From Lampropedia hyalina DSM 16112 (lineage in GTDB: Bacteria > Pseudomonadota > Gammaproteobacteria > Burkholderiales > Burkholderiaceae_C): 64,000 nucleotides of DNA. Location of the stretch: assembly GCF_900129055.1 (NCBI RefSeq), contig NZ_FQUZ01000004.1, positions 1 to 64,000 on the forward strand, written 5' to 3'. Shown in pieces: positions 8,352-18,237 of this stretch (its first letter is position 1; every line of letters starts with the position of its first letter). A program made the translations under genes and the position numbers. The notes under the pieces were generated by a model, which had not been told where the DNA came from, ran no database searches, and saw only the letters and a program-made list of their open reading frames with translations.

Positions 8352-9428
8352 ATGTTCTATAGAGAAAACGGCCAGTTCAAGACGAGCTATCGGGCCGATC
8401 AGCAGATTTTTCCGATCCGGCAGGATCGCGTGGCGATGGTCGTGCTGCTGGCGGTGATTTTCCTGGTGGTGCCGGCCTTTGCCAGCGATTACCTGTTTCG
8501 CGCCATCCTGATTCCGCTGGTCATCATGTCGCTGGCGGCATTGGGCGTGAATATCCTGGTGGGCTATTGCGGGCAGATTTCGCTTGGCTCCGGGGCTTTC
8601 ATGGCCGTGGGGGCCTACGGCGCGTACAACTTCTTTGTGCGGGTGCCGAACATGCCGCTGGTTCCGGCCATCGTGCTGGGCGGAGTGTGCGCGATGTTCT
8701 TCGGCATCCTGTTTGGACTGCCGTCGCTGCGGGTGCGCGGTCTCTATCTGGCGGTGGCCACGCTGGCGGCACAGTTCTTTTCGGACTGGATGTTCCTGCG
8801 CATCAAGTGGTTCACCAATGATTCCCCTTCCGGCTCGGTATCGGTGAGCCACCTGAATGTGCTGGGCCTGCCGCTGGACAGTGCCGTCTCGCGCTACCTG
8901 TTCTGCCTGACGCTGCTGGTGGTGGTGGCATGGCTGGCCAAGAATCTGGTGCGCAGTGCGATTGGCCGCGAATGGATGGCGATCCGCGACATGGATGTGG
9001 CCGCTGCCGTGATCGGCATCCGCCCGATGTACGCCAAGCTCAGTGCGTTTGCGGTCAGCTCCTTCATCATCGGCATGGCTGGCGCACTGTGGGCGTTCGT
9101 TCACCTTGGCGCGTGGGAGCCGGCAGCGTTCTCGGTGGAAGTGTCGTTCCGCCTGCTGTTCATGGTCATCATCGGTGGGCTGGGTTCCATCATGGGCAGT
9201 TTCTTCGGTGCGGCCTTCATCGTGGTGTTGCCGATTTTCCTCAACCAGTTCCTGCCCTGGCTGTTTGGCCTGTTCGGCATGAGTATTTCCACGGCGGGCG
9301 TGTCACATGCGGAACTGATGATCTTCGGCGCGCTGATCGTCTGGTTCCTGATTGTCGAGCCGCACGGCCTGGCCAAGCTCTGGGCCACCGCCAAGCAGAA
9401 ACTGCGCATCTGGCCGTTCCCTCATTGA
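8352..9428 (+). CDS. livM: Branched-chain-type ABC transporter permease LivM
   Basis: This 358-residue inner-membrane protein has a cytoplasmic N-terminus of about 25 residues and then eight to ten hydrophobic helices. The LivM motifs are present: GYCGQISLGSGAFMAVGAY, the coupling-loop sequence IGREWMAIRDMDVAAAVIGI, and GGLGSIMGSFFGAAFIVVLP near the C-terminus. It is preceded by TAAGGAGA. It should pair with LivH to form the membrane channel. Length is normal. Confidence 0.93.
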   Translation: MFYRENGQFKTSYRADQQIFPIRQDRVAMVVLLAVIFLVVPAFASDYLFRAILIPLVIMSLAALGVNILVGYCGQISLGSGAFMAVGAYGAYNFFVRVPNMPLVPAIVLGGVCAMFFGILFGLPSLRVRGLYLAVATLAAQFFSDWMFLRIKWFTNDSPSGSVSVSHLNVLGLPLDSAVSRYLFCLTLLVVVAWLAKNLVRSAIGREWMAIRDMDVAAAVIGIRPMYAKLSAFAVSSFIIGMAGALWAFVHLGAWEPAAFSVEVSFRLLFMVIIGGLGSIMGSFFGAAFIVVLPIFLNQFLPWLFGLFGMSISTAGVSHAELMIFGALIVWFLIVEPHGLAKLWATAKQKLRIWPFPH

Positions 9429-9473
9429 TTTCCCCTGTGCTTCAACCCCCCAGACCATAAAAGGAGACAAACC

Positions 9474-10802
9474 ATGAAGCGACTCAAGACCACCCTGATT
9501 GCCACGGCTGCCATCACCGCCGCGCTGGCAGGCTTTGCCCCCGCCGCACAGGCGCAGAGCGAGCAGTTCATCCCGCTGCTGTCCTATCGCACAGGCCCGT
9601 ATGCGCCCAACGGCATTCCGTGGGCCAATGGCAAGCAGGATTACATCAAGCTCATCAACGAGCGCGATGGTGGGATCAATGGCGTGAAGCTCAGCTACGA
9701 GGAATGCGAATTCGGCTATGCCACCGACCGGGGCGTGGAGTGTTACGAGCGTCTCAAGGGCCGCCCTGGCGTGGCGATCTTCGACCCGCAATCGACCGGC
9801 GTGACCTTTGCGCTGACCGAGAAGGTGGCCACCGACAAGATTCCGCTCATCACCGTGGGCTATGGCCTGTCGATTTCGCAGGACGGTTCTGCCTTCAAGT
9901 GGAATTTTCCGTTCCTGGGCAGCTACTGGACGGGTGCGGACATCCTGATCCAGCACATTGGCAAGGAGCTGGGCGGGCTGGACAAGCTCAAGGGCAAGAA
10001 AATCGCGCTGGTCTATCACGACAGCCCGTTCGGCAAGGAACCCATTCCGCTGTTGCAGGAGCGTGCAAAACGGCATGGCTTCGACCTGCAACTGCTGCCG
10101 GTGACGGCCCCCGGTGTGGAGCAGAAATCCACCTGGTTGCAGGTGCGCCAGAGCCGTCCAGACTATGTGCTGCTGTGGGGCTGGGGGGTGATGAACTCCA
10201 CCGCGCTCAAGGAAGCGCAGGCCACCGGCTATGCCCGCAACAAGATATACGGCGTGTGGTGGGCCGGCACCGAACCCGATGTGCGCGATGTGGGCGCAGG
10301 CGCGAAGGGCTATCAGGCACTGGCACTGAATGGCTACGGGCAGGACAGCAAGGTGATGCAGGAAATCCTCGCGCATGTGCATGGCAAGGGCAAGGGCACG
10401 GGAAGCCGGGATGAAGTCGGCGCGGTGATCTACACACGCGGGGTGCTCATCCAGATGCTGACGGTGGAGGCCATCCGCACTGCGCAGGAGAAGTTTGGCA
10501 AGGGCAAGGTCATGACCCCTGAGCAGGTGCGCTGGGGTCTGGAAAACCTGAACCTGAGCGAAGCGCGCATCAAGGAACTGGGCTTCGAGGGCATCATCCT
10601 GCCGCTCCAGACCAGTTGCACCGACCACATGGGTTCGGTCAATGCCCGCGTGCACACCTGGGATGGCAAGCAGTGGGGCAACCTGACCGAGTGGTACAAG
10701 GCCGACGAAGCCATCCTCGGTTCGCTCATCAAGACCGGCTCCGATGCCTATCTGGCCGAGAAGAAGCTGCCACGCCGTGAGCCGGCCGATTGCGGCAGTT
10801 GA
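9474..10802 (+). CDS. ABC transporter substrate-binding protein (LivK-like), copy 1
   Basis: This 442-residue periplasmic protein has a Sec signal peptide (ITAALAGFAPAAQAQSEQ, cleavage after AQA near residue 28) and a type-I periplasmic-binding fold. Motifs include YRTGPYAPNGIPWANG, GGINGVKLSYEECEFGYATDR, KKIALVYHDSPFGKE and WWAGTEPDVRDVG. AAAAGGAGA precedes the start. It belongs to the long LivK-like group often found beside acyl-CoA or phenylacetyl-CoA ligase genes, so the ligand may be an aromatic or aliphatic acid. The next gene codes for a clear paralogue of exactly the same length, which indicates tandem duplication. Confidence 0.9.
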   Translation: MKRLKTTLIATAAITAALAGFAPAAQAQSEQFIPLLSYRTGPYAPNGIPWANGKQDYIKLINERDGGINGVKLSYEECEFGYATDRGVECYERLKGRPGVAIFDPQSTGVTFALTEKVATDKIPLITVGYGLSISQDGSAFKWNFPFLGSYWTGADILIQHIGKELGGLDKLKGKKIALVYHDSPFGKEPIPLLQERAKRHGFDLQLLPVTAPGVEQKSTWLQVRQSRPDYVLLWGWGVMNSTALKEAQATGYARNKIYGVWWAGTEPDVRDVGAGAKGYQALALNGYGQDSKVMQEILAHVHGKGKGTGSRDEVGAVIYTRGVLIQMLTVEAIRTAQEKFGKGKVMTPEQVRWGLENLNLSEARIKELGFEGIILPLQTSCTDHMGSVNARVHTWDGKQWGNLTEWYKADEAILGSLIKTGSDAYLAEKKLPRREPADCGS

Positions 10803-10920
10803 TGCTTCATGAAAGCCGCTGTCGGGACGGCTGTTCCCGGCAGCGGCACCCTTCGCGCCGGGGATGGCCATTTCCGGCGCGGGCCACGGTTCCACCACGC
10901 CATTGAAAGACGAGACCAAC

Positions 10921-12249
10921 ATGAAAGTTCGTACATGGACTGCCGCAGCCCTGACGGGCCTGGCCTGTGCCGGTGCACTGTCCGGCGGCGTTGCCGTTGC
11001 GCAGGAGCAATATTTCCCGACCCTGACCTACCGCACCGGACTGTATGCCACCAACGGCATTCCGTTTGCCAATGGCATTGCCGATTACTACAAACTGGTC
11101 AATGCACGAGGCGGTATCAATGGCGTGCCCATCATCCATGAGGAGTGCGAAACCGCCTACGACACGGCCCGCAGCGTCGAATGCTATGAGCGTCTGAAGG
11201 GCCGGCACGGCGGTGCGGCACTCTTTCATACGCTGACCACCGGCGCGACCTTCGCGCTGTCCGAAAAGGCACCGGTGGACCGGATTCCACTGGTCACCGT
11301 GGGCTATGGGCGCAGCGAAAGTGCCGATGGTTCGGTCTTTCCCTGGAACTTTCCGCTTGCCGGAACCTACTGGGTGGCCACCGATGTGATCGTGCAGGCC
11401 ATTGGCGCGCGCGAAGGCGGGCTGGAGAAACTCAGGGGCAAGAAGATTGCGCTGGTCTATCACGACAGCCCCTTCGGCAAGGAAGCCCTGCCGGTCATGC
11501 AGGCACGCAGCAAGGAGCTGGGTTTCGAGCTGCAACTGTTGCCCGTGATTGCCGCGAGTGCAGACCAGAAATCCACCTGGCTGCAAGTGCGCCATGCCCA
11601 TTCCGATTATGTGGTGCTCTACGGCTGGGGCGCGATGAGTGCCACTGCGCTGAGGGAGGCCCAGGCGACGGGCTACGCACGCGACAGGATTTATGGCGTC
11701 TGGTGGGCCGGGGCCGAGCCGGACGTGCGCGCCATGGGGGAGGATGCCAAGGGCTATAACGCCATCACCCTGCACCACAGTGCCGATCGCGGTGCACCGG
11801 TCATTCAGGACATTCTGGAAAAAGTGCATGGCAAGGGCCAAGGCACCGGCCCGCGCACGGAAGTGGGCGATGTGCTCTACATGCGCGGGGTCATCAGTGC
11901 GGCACTGGGTGTGGAGGGCGTGCGGGCAGCGCAGGAAAAGTTTGGGGTCGGCAAGGCCATGACCGGCGAACAGGTGCGCTGGGGGCTGGAGAACCTGAAC
12001 CTGAGCCGCGAAAAGCTGGACGCATTGGGCTTCTCGGGCATGCTCAGCCCCATCAAGACCTCCTGCAAGGATCACGTCGGTTCGCGCAGCGCGCGCATCC
12101 ACACCTGGGATGGCCGCCAATGGGTGTATTCCACCGACTGGTTCGAGGCCGACAAAAACCTGCTGGATCGTCTGGTGCAGGAAACTGCTGGACGTTACGC
12201 CAGGGAAAAGAACATCACACCGCGCACCGACGCGGAATGCACGAACTGA
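10921..12249 (+). CDS. ABC transporter substrate-binding protein (LivK-like), copy 2
   Basis: This 442-residue paralogue of the upstream protein shares blocks such as GVEC/SVECYERLKGR, KKIALVYHDSPFGKE, QKSTWLQVR, RIYGVWWAG and EQVRWGLENLNLS. The signal peptide is TGLACAGALSGGVAVAQEQ, with cleavage likely after AVA. The ATG at 10921 is preferred over one at 10864 because only the shorter form has a normal signal peptide. Charged residues around the ligand cleft differ between the copies, for example GRSESADGSVFPWNFP against GLSISQDGSAFKWNFP, so the pair may bind different ligands of one class. A 118-bp gap separates it from copy 1. Confidence 0.9.
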   Translation: MKVRTWTAAALTGLACAGALSGGVAVAQEQYFPTLTYRTGLYATNGIPFANGIADYYKLVNARGGINGVPIIHEECETAYDTARSVECYERLKGRHGGAALFHTLTTGATFALSEKAPVDRIPLVTVGYGRSESADGSVFPWNFPLAGTYWVATDVIVQAIGAREGGLEKLRGKKIALVYHDSPFGKEALPVMQARSKELGFELQLLPVIAASADQKSTWLQVRHAHSDYVVLYGWGAMSATALREAQATGYARDRIYGVWWAGAEPDVRAMGEDAKGYNAITLHHSADRGAPVIQDILEKVHGKGQGTGPRTEVGDVLYMRGVISAALGVEGVRAAQEKFGVGKAMTGEQVRWGLENLNLSREKLDALGFSGMLSPIKTSCKDHVGSRSARIHTWDGRQWVYSTDWFEADKNLLDRLVQETAGRYAREKNITPRTDAECTN

Positions 12250-12301
12250 CGGGCCGCTTGCGGTTTGCAGCCACACATTCAACCCACCAGGAGACGACCC
12301 C

Positions 12302-13111
12302 ATGAGCCAGCCCCCAATTGTTCTCGACGTCAATGGCATCGAAGTCATCTACAACCACGTCATCCTTGTGCTCAAGGGCGTTTCGCTGCAAGTGCCCGAA
12401 GGCGGCATCGTGGCACTGCTGGGCGGCAACGGCGCGGGCAAGACCACCACGCTGCGTGCCATCTCCAACCTGCTCAAGGCCGAGCGTGGCGAAGTCACCA
12501 AGGGCAGCATCGAACTGCGCGGCGAGCGCATCGAGAACCTCTCGCCCGCTGACCTGGTCAGGCGGGGCGTGGTGCAGGTCATGGAAGGGCGGCACTGCTT
12601 CGCCCACCTGACCATCGAGGAAAACCTGATGACCGGCAGCTACACGCGCACCAGCAAGGCCGAGATCGAGGCCAATCTGGAGAAGGTCTATAACTATTTC
12701 CCGCGCCTGAAGACGCGCCGCACCTCGCAGGCGGCCTACACCTCCGGCGGCGAGCAGCAAATGTGCGCGATTGGCCGCGCATTGATGACCAATCCGTCCA
12801 TCGTGCTGCTGGACGAACCGTCGATGGGCCTGGCACCGCAGATCGTCGATGAGGTCTTCCACATCGTCAAAGACCTGAATGCCAAGGAAAAAGTCACTTT
12901 CCTGCTGGCCGAGCAGAACACCAACATGGCCCTCAAGTACGCGGACTATGGCTACATCATGGAATCGGGCCGCATCGTCATGGATGGCAAGGCCCACGAT
13001 CTGGCCAACAACTCCGATGTCAAAGAGTTCTACCTGGGCGTGGGCGGCGATGGCCGCAAGAGCTTCCGCGACATCAAGAGCTACAAGCGTCGCAAACGCT
13101 GGCTGGCTTGA
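12302..13111 (+). CDS. livF: Branched-chain-type ABC transporter ATP-binding protein LivF
   Basis: This 269-residue ATPase has Walker A LLGGNGAGKTTTLRAI (about residues 36-51), the signature TSGGEQQMCAIGRAL, Walker B IVLLDEPSMGLAPQIV and a switch region ending in LLAEQNTN, all typical of LivF. The tail ends in a basic stretch, SYKRRKRWLA, beyond the usual LivF end. The ATG at 12302 has CAGGAGACGA upstream and is preferred over the longer frame from 12110, which overlaps the preceding gene. It completes the transporter. Confidence 0.93.
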   Translation: MSQPPIVLDVNGIEVIYNHVILVLKGVSLQVPEGGIVALLGGNGAGKTTTLRAISNLLKAERGEVTKGSIELRGERIENLSPADLVRRGVVQVMEGRHCFAHLTIEENLMTGSYTRTSKAEIEANLEKVYNYFPRLKTRRTSQAAYTSGGEQQMCAIGRALMTNPSIVLLDEPSMGLAPQIVDEVFHIVKDLNAKEKVTFLLAEQNTNMALKYADYGYIMESGRIVMDGKAHDLANNSDVKEFYLGVGGDGRKSFRDIKSYKRRKRWLA

Positions 13112-13158
13112 TGGCGCGCACGTTCCAAATCCCGATTCAAGCCACCTGATGAGACCAC

Positions 13159-14409
13159 ATGACGCAAAACCTCACTGATTCCCTCGAAACCCGCGACAGT
13201 GCCGAGCGCGAAGCCACCCTGATGGCCGCCTTGCCCCGGCAGATTGCCCATGCACAGAGCCGGACGACCGCATTTGCCACCCTGTTGCAGGGAGTGGATG
13301 CCGCCGCCATCACCGACCGCGCGGCACTGGCCCGATTGCCCGTCACGCGCAAATACGAACTGCTGGAGCGGCAGAAGGCCGGTCGTGCCGACAACGTCTT
13401 CGGCGGCTTTGCCAGCGTGGGCTTCGGCCCCGACATGCCACGGGTGTTTGCCAGCCCCGGTACCATCTACGAACCCGAAGGCGCGCGCTCCGATTACTGG
13501 CGACTGTCGCGAGCCCTGCGTGCCGCAGGCTTTCGGCAGGGCGAGCTGGTACACAACAGCTTCAGCTACCACTTCACCCCGGCTGGCTCCATGATGGAAA
13601 CCGGCGCACACGCACTGGGCTGCACGGTCTTTCCCGGCGGCACCGGCCAGACCGAACAGCAGGTGCAGGCCATCGCCGAACTCCGGCCCGCAGGCTACGC
13701 TGGCACCCCCAGCTTCCTGAAACTGCTGGTGGAAAAGGCCGCCGAGCTGAACATTCCCATCGGCAGCCTGACCAAGGCACTGGTGTCGGGCGAAGCATTC
13801 CCGCCTTCACTGCGCGACTGGTTCACGGCCCGGGGCATTGATGCCTACCAGTGCTACGCCACCGCCGACCTGGGGCTGATCGCCTACGAAACCCAGGCGC
13901 GTGAAGGGCTGGTGCTCGATGAAAACGTCATCGTCGAGATCGTGCGCCCCGGCACCGGCGAACCCGTGCCCGAAGGCGAGGTGGGCGAGTTGGTGGTCAC
14001 CACGCTCAACCCGGACTACCCGCTTATCCGCTTCGGCACCGGCGATCTCTCTGCCGTGCTGCCGGGCCAGTGCCCGACGGGCCGCACCAACACCCGCATC
14101 CGGGGCTGGATGGGGCGTGCCGACCAGACCACCAAGGTGCGCGGCATGTTCGTGCATCCGGGGCAGGTGGCGCAAATCGCCAAACGCTTTGCGCAGGTGG
14201 TCAAGGCAAGGCTGATCGTCAGCGGTGAAATGGCCAATGACCGCATGACCCTGCATGTGGAAACCGGCGAACCCGCAGGCAATCTGGCCGGACAGATTGC
14301 CGATGTGATTCGTGAAGTCACCAAACTGCGCGGCGAGGTGCAGATCGTGCCACCGGGCAGCCTGCCCAACGACGGCAAGGTCATCGAGGACGCACGCAGC
14401 TACCAGTAA
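13159..14409 (+). CDS. Phenylacetate-CoA ligase-like AMP-binding enzyme
   Basis: This 416-residue protein of the PaaK-like ANL group has early LPVTRKYELLERQKA, the region SPGTIYEPEGARSDYWRL in place of a typical AMP-binding P-loop, AYQCYATADLGLIAYE as the adenine-site motif, and a C-terminal domain with GRADQTTKVRGMFVHPGQV and NDGKVIEDAR. It would form an aryl- or acyl-CoA. It ends the operon led by the other ligase gene, 47 bp after livF. The absence of paa ring-degradation genes means the substrate need not be phenylacetate. Confidence 0.85.
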   Translation: MTQNLTDSLETRDSAEREATLMAALPRQIAHAQSRTTAFATLLQGVDAAAITDRAALARLPVTRKYELLERQKAGRADNVFGGFASVGFGPDMPRVFASPGTIYEPEGARSDYWRLSRALRAAGFRQGELVHNSFSYHFTPAGSMMETGAHALGCTVFPGGTGQTEQQVQAIAELRPAGYAGTPSFLKLLVEKAAELNIPIGSLTKALVSGEAFPPSLRDWFTARGIDAYQCYATADLGLIAYETQAREGLVLDENVIVEIVRPGTGEPVPEGEVGELVVTTLNPDYPLIRFGTGDLSAVLPGQCPTGRTNTRIRGWMGRADQTTKVRGMFVHPGQVAQIAKRFAQVVKARLIVSGEMANDRMTLHVETGEPAGNLAGQIADVIREVTKLRGEVQIVPPGSLPNDGKVIEDARSYQ

Positions 14410-14462
14410 GAACCTGTTCCCGCTTTGAAGCTGTTTCTCCCTGGACGGGGGACAATATCCGC

Positions 14463-17400
14463 ATGATGTTTGCGCCGTCCTCCAAATCCTTTTCTGCCAC
14501 CAGACCGGTCGTTGCCCCCGGCATGGTGGCCCTGCATGGCAACCGGCTGGAGGTGCTGGCGCAGACGCTGGCAGCGTGGATGGCGCGGTGTCCGCTGGGG
14601 CCGCTGGAGCAGGAGGTGGTGCTGGTGCAGAGCAACGGCATGGCCGAGTGGGTGAAGATGGAACTGGCGCAGACCCTGGGGGTGAGCGCGGCCGTGCGCG
14701 TGGAGTTGCCGGGGCGGTTTGCCTGGCAGATGTACCGCCATGTGCTGGGCTACGCCGAAGTGCCGCGCCATACGCCGCTGGATAAAGCCTCCACGCTCTG
14801 GCACACCATGCAGCTTTTGCCGACGCTGGTGCAGCAGGGAGCCACCGGCGTGTGGGAGGGCATCGGCCAGTTGCTGGATGGAGGCGGGCAGGGCGGGGAC
14901 GATGCCCTCACCCAGCGGTATTTTCTGGCATCGAAAATGGCCGATCTGCTCGATCAGTACCAGGTCTATCGGCCCGACTGGCTGGTGCATTGGGAGCAGG
15001 GCCGCGATGGCGAGGACATCATGCCTGCCCAGCCTGTGCCCCGGTCGCTGGCACGGCACCTCCCCCCGGACGTGGCGCGGGTTCCGGTGCAGGAGCAGTG
15101 GCAGCCCGCGCTGTGGCGGCATCTGCTGGCGCAGTTGCCCGTGGCGCAGCGGCAGGCCATTCGCCCCCGGCTGCACCAGCGGGTGCTGGACGTATTGCAG
15201 ACAGGCCAGATGGCCGCCCCCCAGCATGTGCCCCGGCGGGTGGTGCTGTTTGGCATGACGCACCTGCCTGCGCCGGTGCTGGAGCTGCTGGGGGCGTTGT
15301 CCGCACGTTGCCAGATTCTGCTGGCCGTGCCCAACCCCTGCCGCTTCTACTGGAGCGACGCACTGGACGGGCGCGAGCTGTTCCAGCGAATGCCCCGCAA
15401 GGCCGCGCAGCCGCGACATGCCGAGCGCGGGGCGCAGCCGCTGGCGACACTCGATATGGCGCAGATGCACGCCCATGCCCATCCGCTGCTGGTGGCCTGG
15501 GGACGGCAGGTGCGCGACCATGTGCGCCAACTGGAAGCCTTCGACGAAGCCGCACAGGCCGCCGAGCGCATGGGGCTGGCCCGCATCGACTTCTTCGACG
15601 AGGACGACCGCCCCGATGCCAGCCTGCTCCAGCAGGTGCAGCAGCGCATCCGCGATCTGGTTCCGCTGGCCGAACATGCCGGGCACGCCACTGCCGTGCC
15701 GCTCGACGATCATTCCGTGCTGTTTCGTGTGGCACACAGCCCGATGCGCGAGGTGGAAGTGCTGCACGACCACCTGCTCGATTGCCTGCAACACTCACGC
15801 CCCGACGAGGGCTTGCAGGCACGCGACATCGTGGTGATGGTTCCCGACATCGCCCAATATGCCGCGCTGATTCAGGCGGTATTCGGGCAGTACGCGCCGG
15901 AGGATGCCCGCCACATCCCCTTCGACATTGCCGACATGGGAGCGCAGGCAGCCAGTCCGCTGCTCAAGGCCGTGCAGTGGCTGGCGGAGTTGCCCTGCCA
16001 GCGCGCGGGCCTGAGCGAACTGGGCGACCTGCTGGCCGTGCCAGCCGTGGCGCGGCGTTTCGGCCTGGATGCCGATGCCGTGGCGCAGTTGCAGGCGTGG
16101 ATGCAGGGCAGTGGCATCCGCTGGGGGCTGGACGCGGCACACCGCCGCGCCCTGGGCCTGCCTGCCGTGGGTGAGCACAACAGTGCCTGGTTTGGCCTGC
16201 AACGCATGGTGCTGGGCTTTCTCAGTGCAGCGCAGCCCTTCGATGGCATCGAGCCGTATGCAGAGATTGGCGGGCTGGCCGCTGCCCATGTGGGAGCCTT
16301 GGCGCAGTTGCTGCACCGCTTGCAGCACTGGAGCCAGACCCTCCAGACCCCTGCCAGCCCTGCCGTGTGGGCGCAACGCTGGCGCAGCGTGCTGGCGGAC
16401 TTTCTGGAGCCGACCACCGAAGAAGAACTGGCAGCCGTGGCCCTGCTGGAGCAGGCCTTGCAGGACTGGCTGCATGTGACCGCCGATGCGGGTTTCGAGG
16501 CAGCACTGCCGCTGGCAGTGGCACGCCATGCCTGGCTGGACGGCCTGAAAAACCCCGCGCCCACGCAACGCTTTCATGCCGGTGGCATCACCTTCTGCAC
16601 GCTGATGCCCATGCGCGCCATTCCCTTCCGCATCGTCTGCCTGCTGGGCATGAACGATGGCGACTACCCGCGCAAGAGCATGCGGCAGGACATGGACTTG
16701 ATGGCTCTGCCCGGTCAGGTGCGCCCCGGCGACCGCCGCCGTGCGCAGGACGACCGCCAGCTCATGCTGGAAGCCTTGCTGTCGGCACGCGATCGGCTCT
16801 ACATCAGTTGGGTGGGGCGCAATGTGCGCGACAACAGCCCCCGTCCGCCCTCGGTGCTGGTGGCGCAGTTGCGCGATTACCTCACCGCAGGCTGGGGCGA
16901 AGCCGTGGTGCAGCAGCGCACGCTGGCCTCTCCGTTGCAGCCCTTCAGCAGCCACTACTTCGAGGAGGGCAGCCGCTGGCAGACCTGGGCCAGCGAATGG
17001 CGGCCCATTCACCAGTCGGAGGGCGATTCACCCGCCAGCGTGGTGGATGCGGTATCGGCCACGGCATCGGCTTCGCTGGACGTGCCTGTCTGGACGCTGG
17101 CCGGGCTGGGCAGCTTCTGGCGTGACCCGGTCAAAGTCTGGGCACAGCAGCGTCTGCAATTGCACTACCAGCCCCTGCCCGAAGCCATCCCCGACCAGGA
17201 ACCACTGGCCATTGCCGGGCTGGAACGCTGGGCGCAATGGAATGCCTTGCTGCACACCCTGCAACCCCACGCCCGCGCCGGAGCCAGCCCCGCGCAATTG
17301 CAGGACATGGCACGGCAGGCATTGCAGCGGCAGGCACTGGCCGGAGCCTTGCCCCTTCACCAGATGGGCGAAGACTTGCAGGCGCAATGGCTGGAACTGC

Positions 17401-18110
17401 TCGATCCGCTGCTGCAACGCTGGGTACAGAGCCTGCAACAATGGCCGCAAGCCTGCGAACGCCAACGCCTGCAATACACGCATGCCCGCCACCCGCAATG
17501 GCAGGTGCAGGACTGGCTGCAAGGCGTGCATGAATCTGCCGATGCCACCGCCCAGGGCCAACGCATGCGCCTGCATGTCAAGCCATCCCGCTGCATCGAC
17601 CAGCCTGCCAACCGCAACCGTCCCCAGCCCTTGCTGCGTCTGGAGCCGTTGATTCCCGAATGGGTGCAGGCCGTGGTCGTGGCCGCCTGCCTGCCCGATA
17701 CCGCCCTGCACAGCCGCCTGATCGGGCTGGATGCCACACTGGAAATCACCCCGCTGGATGCGGAACAGGCACGCCTGTGGCTGGCGCAGATGCTGGAACA
17801 GGCCGCGCAGGGTCTGCAACAACCCCTGCCGCTGGCTGCCCAGACCGGTTTCGCCTGGCTGGCCGCACGCGAACGCACAGAGGAAGGCGGCGCAGAAGCA
17901 CACCAAAGCCTGGCCACGGCCCGCTCCCGCTACGAAGGCACTTATCAGCAACGCGGTGAAGTGCAGGACAACCCCTATCTGGCACGCTTCTACCCCGACT
18001 TCACCCACCTCAACACCGACGGACGTTTCGAGGCACTGGCACAAGCCATGCTGGAGCCGGTGCGCCAGTGGACGCAGCAGTGCGTTCGCATCGTGCCGTA
18101 TGATCGATAG
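14463..18110 (+). CDS. recC: Exodeoxyribonuclease V gamma subunit RecC
   Basis: This 1215-residue protein matches RecC along its length: the N-terminal helicase-like start LHGNRLEVLAQTLAAWM, VLVQSNGMAEWVKMELAQTLG, the middle HIPFDIADMGAQAASPLLKA, the motif MRAIPFRIVCLLGMNDGDYPRK and a nuclease-like C-terminal domain ending in FYPDFTHL. RecC recognises Chi and splits the DNA strands in the RecBCD complex for double-strand-break repair. Two ATGs lie side by side at 14463 and 14466. Length is slightly above the E. coli protein. Unusually, no recB or recD follows: the next gene, 128 bp downstream, is an ECF sigma factor. Either recBD lies elsewhere or the heme island separated them. Confidence 0.92.
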   Translation: MMFAPSSKSFSATRPVVAPGMVALHGNRLEVLAQTLAAWMARCPLGPLEQEVVLVQSNGMAEWVKMELAQTLGVSAAVRVELPGRFAWQMYRHVLGYAEVPRHTPLDKASTLWHTMQLLPTLVQQGATGVWEGIGQLLDGGGQGGDDALTQRYFLASKMADLLDQYQVYRPDWLVHWEQGRDGEDIMPAQPVPRSLARHLPPDVARVPVQEQWQPALWRHLLAQLPVAQRQAIRPRLHQRVLDVLQTGQMAAPQHVPRRVVLFGMTHLPAPVLELLGALSARCQILLAVPNPCRFYWSDALDGRELFQRMPRKAAQPRHAERGAQPLATLDMAQMHAHAHPLLVAWGRQVRDHVRQLEAFDEAAQAAERMGLARIDFFDEDDRPDASLLQQVQQRIRDLVPLAEHAGHATAVPLDDHSVLFRVAHSPMREVEVLHDHLLDCLQHSRPDEGLQARDIVVMVPDIAQYAALIQAVFGQYAPEDARHIPFDIADMGAQAASPLLKAVQWLAELPCQRAGLSELGDLLAVPAVARRFGLDADAVAQLQAWMQGSGIRWGLDAAHRRALGLPAVGEHNSAWFGLQRMVLGFLSAAQPFDGIEPYAEIGGLAAAHVGALAQLLHRLQHWSQTLQTPASPAVWAQRWRSVLADFLEPTTEEELAAVALLEQALQDWLHVTADAGFEAALPLAVARHAWLDGLKNPAPTQRFHAGGITFCTLMPMRAIPFRIVCLLGMNDGDYPRKSMRQDMDLMALPGQVRPGDRRRAQDDRQLMLEALLSARDRLYISWVGRNVRDNSPRPPSVLVAQLRDYLTAGWGEAVVQQRTLASPLQPFSSHYFEEGSRWQTWASEWRPIHQSEGDSPASVVDAVSATASASLDVPVWTLAGLGSFWRDPVKVWAQQRLQLHYQPLPEAIPDQEPLAIAGLERWAQWNALLHTLQPHARAGASPAQLQDMARQALQRQALAGALPLHQMGEDLQAQWLELLDPLLQRWVQSLQQWPQACERQRLQYTHARHPQWQVQDWLQGVHESADATAQGQRMRLHVKPSRCIDQPANRNRPQPLLRLEPLIPEWVQAVVVAACLPDTALHSRLIGLDATLEITPLDAEQARLWLAQMLEQAAQGLQQPLPLAAQTGFAWLAARERTEEGGAEAHQSLATARSRYEGTYQQRGEVQDNPYLARFYPDFTHLNTDGRFEALAQAMLEPVRQWTQQCVRIVPYDR

Positions 18111-18170
18111 CTGCACAACCACGATGTGGAAGCGTGGCTTCCATTTGCTGTGGTACTGACTTTGCCGTTC

Positions 18171-18187
18171 AGATTCTCGTTCTATTG
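18171..18187. promoter_or_regulatory. Possible Fur box before the ECF sigma gene
   Basis: ATTCTCGTTCTATT and its surroundings partly match the Fur consensus in its ATTCTCATTAT orientation, about 50 bp before the sigma factor start. FecI-type genes are usually Fur-controlled. The match is imperfect and could be chance. Confidence 0.3.
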
Positions 18188-18237
18188 GAAGAATGGCAAG
18201 CGGGGTTCTCGCACAAGCGCGTTTCAAAGAAATTTCC

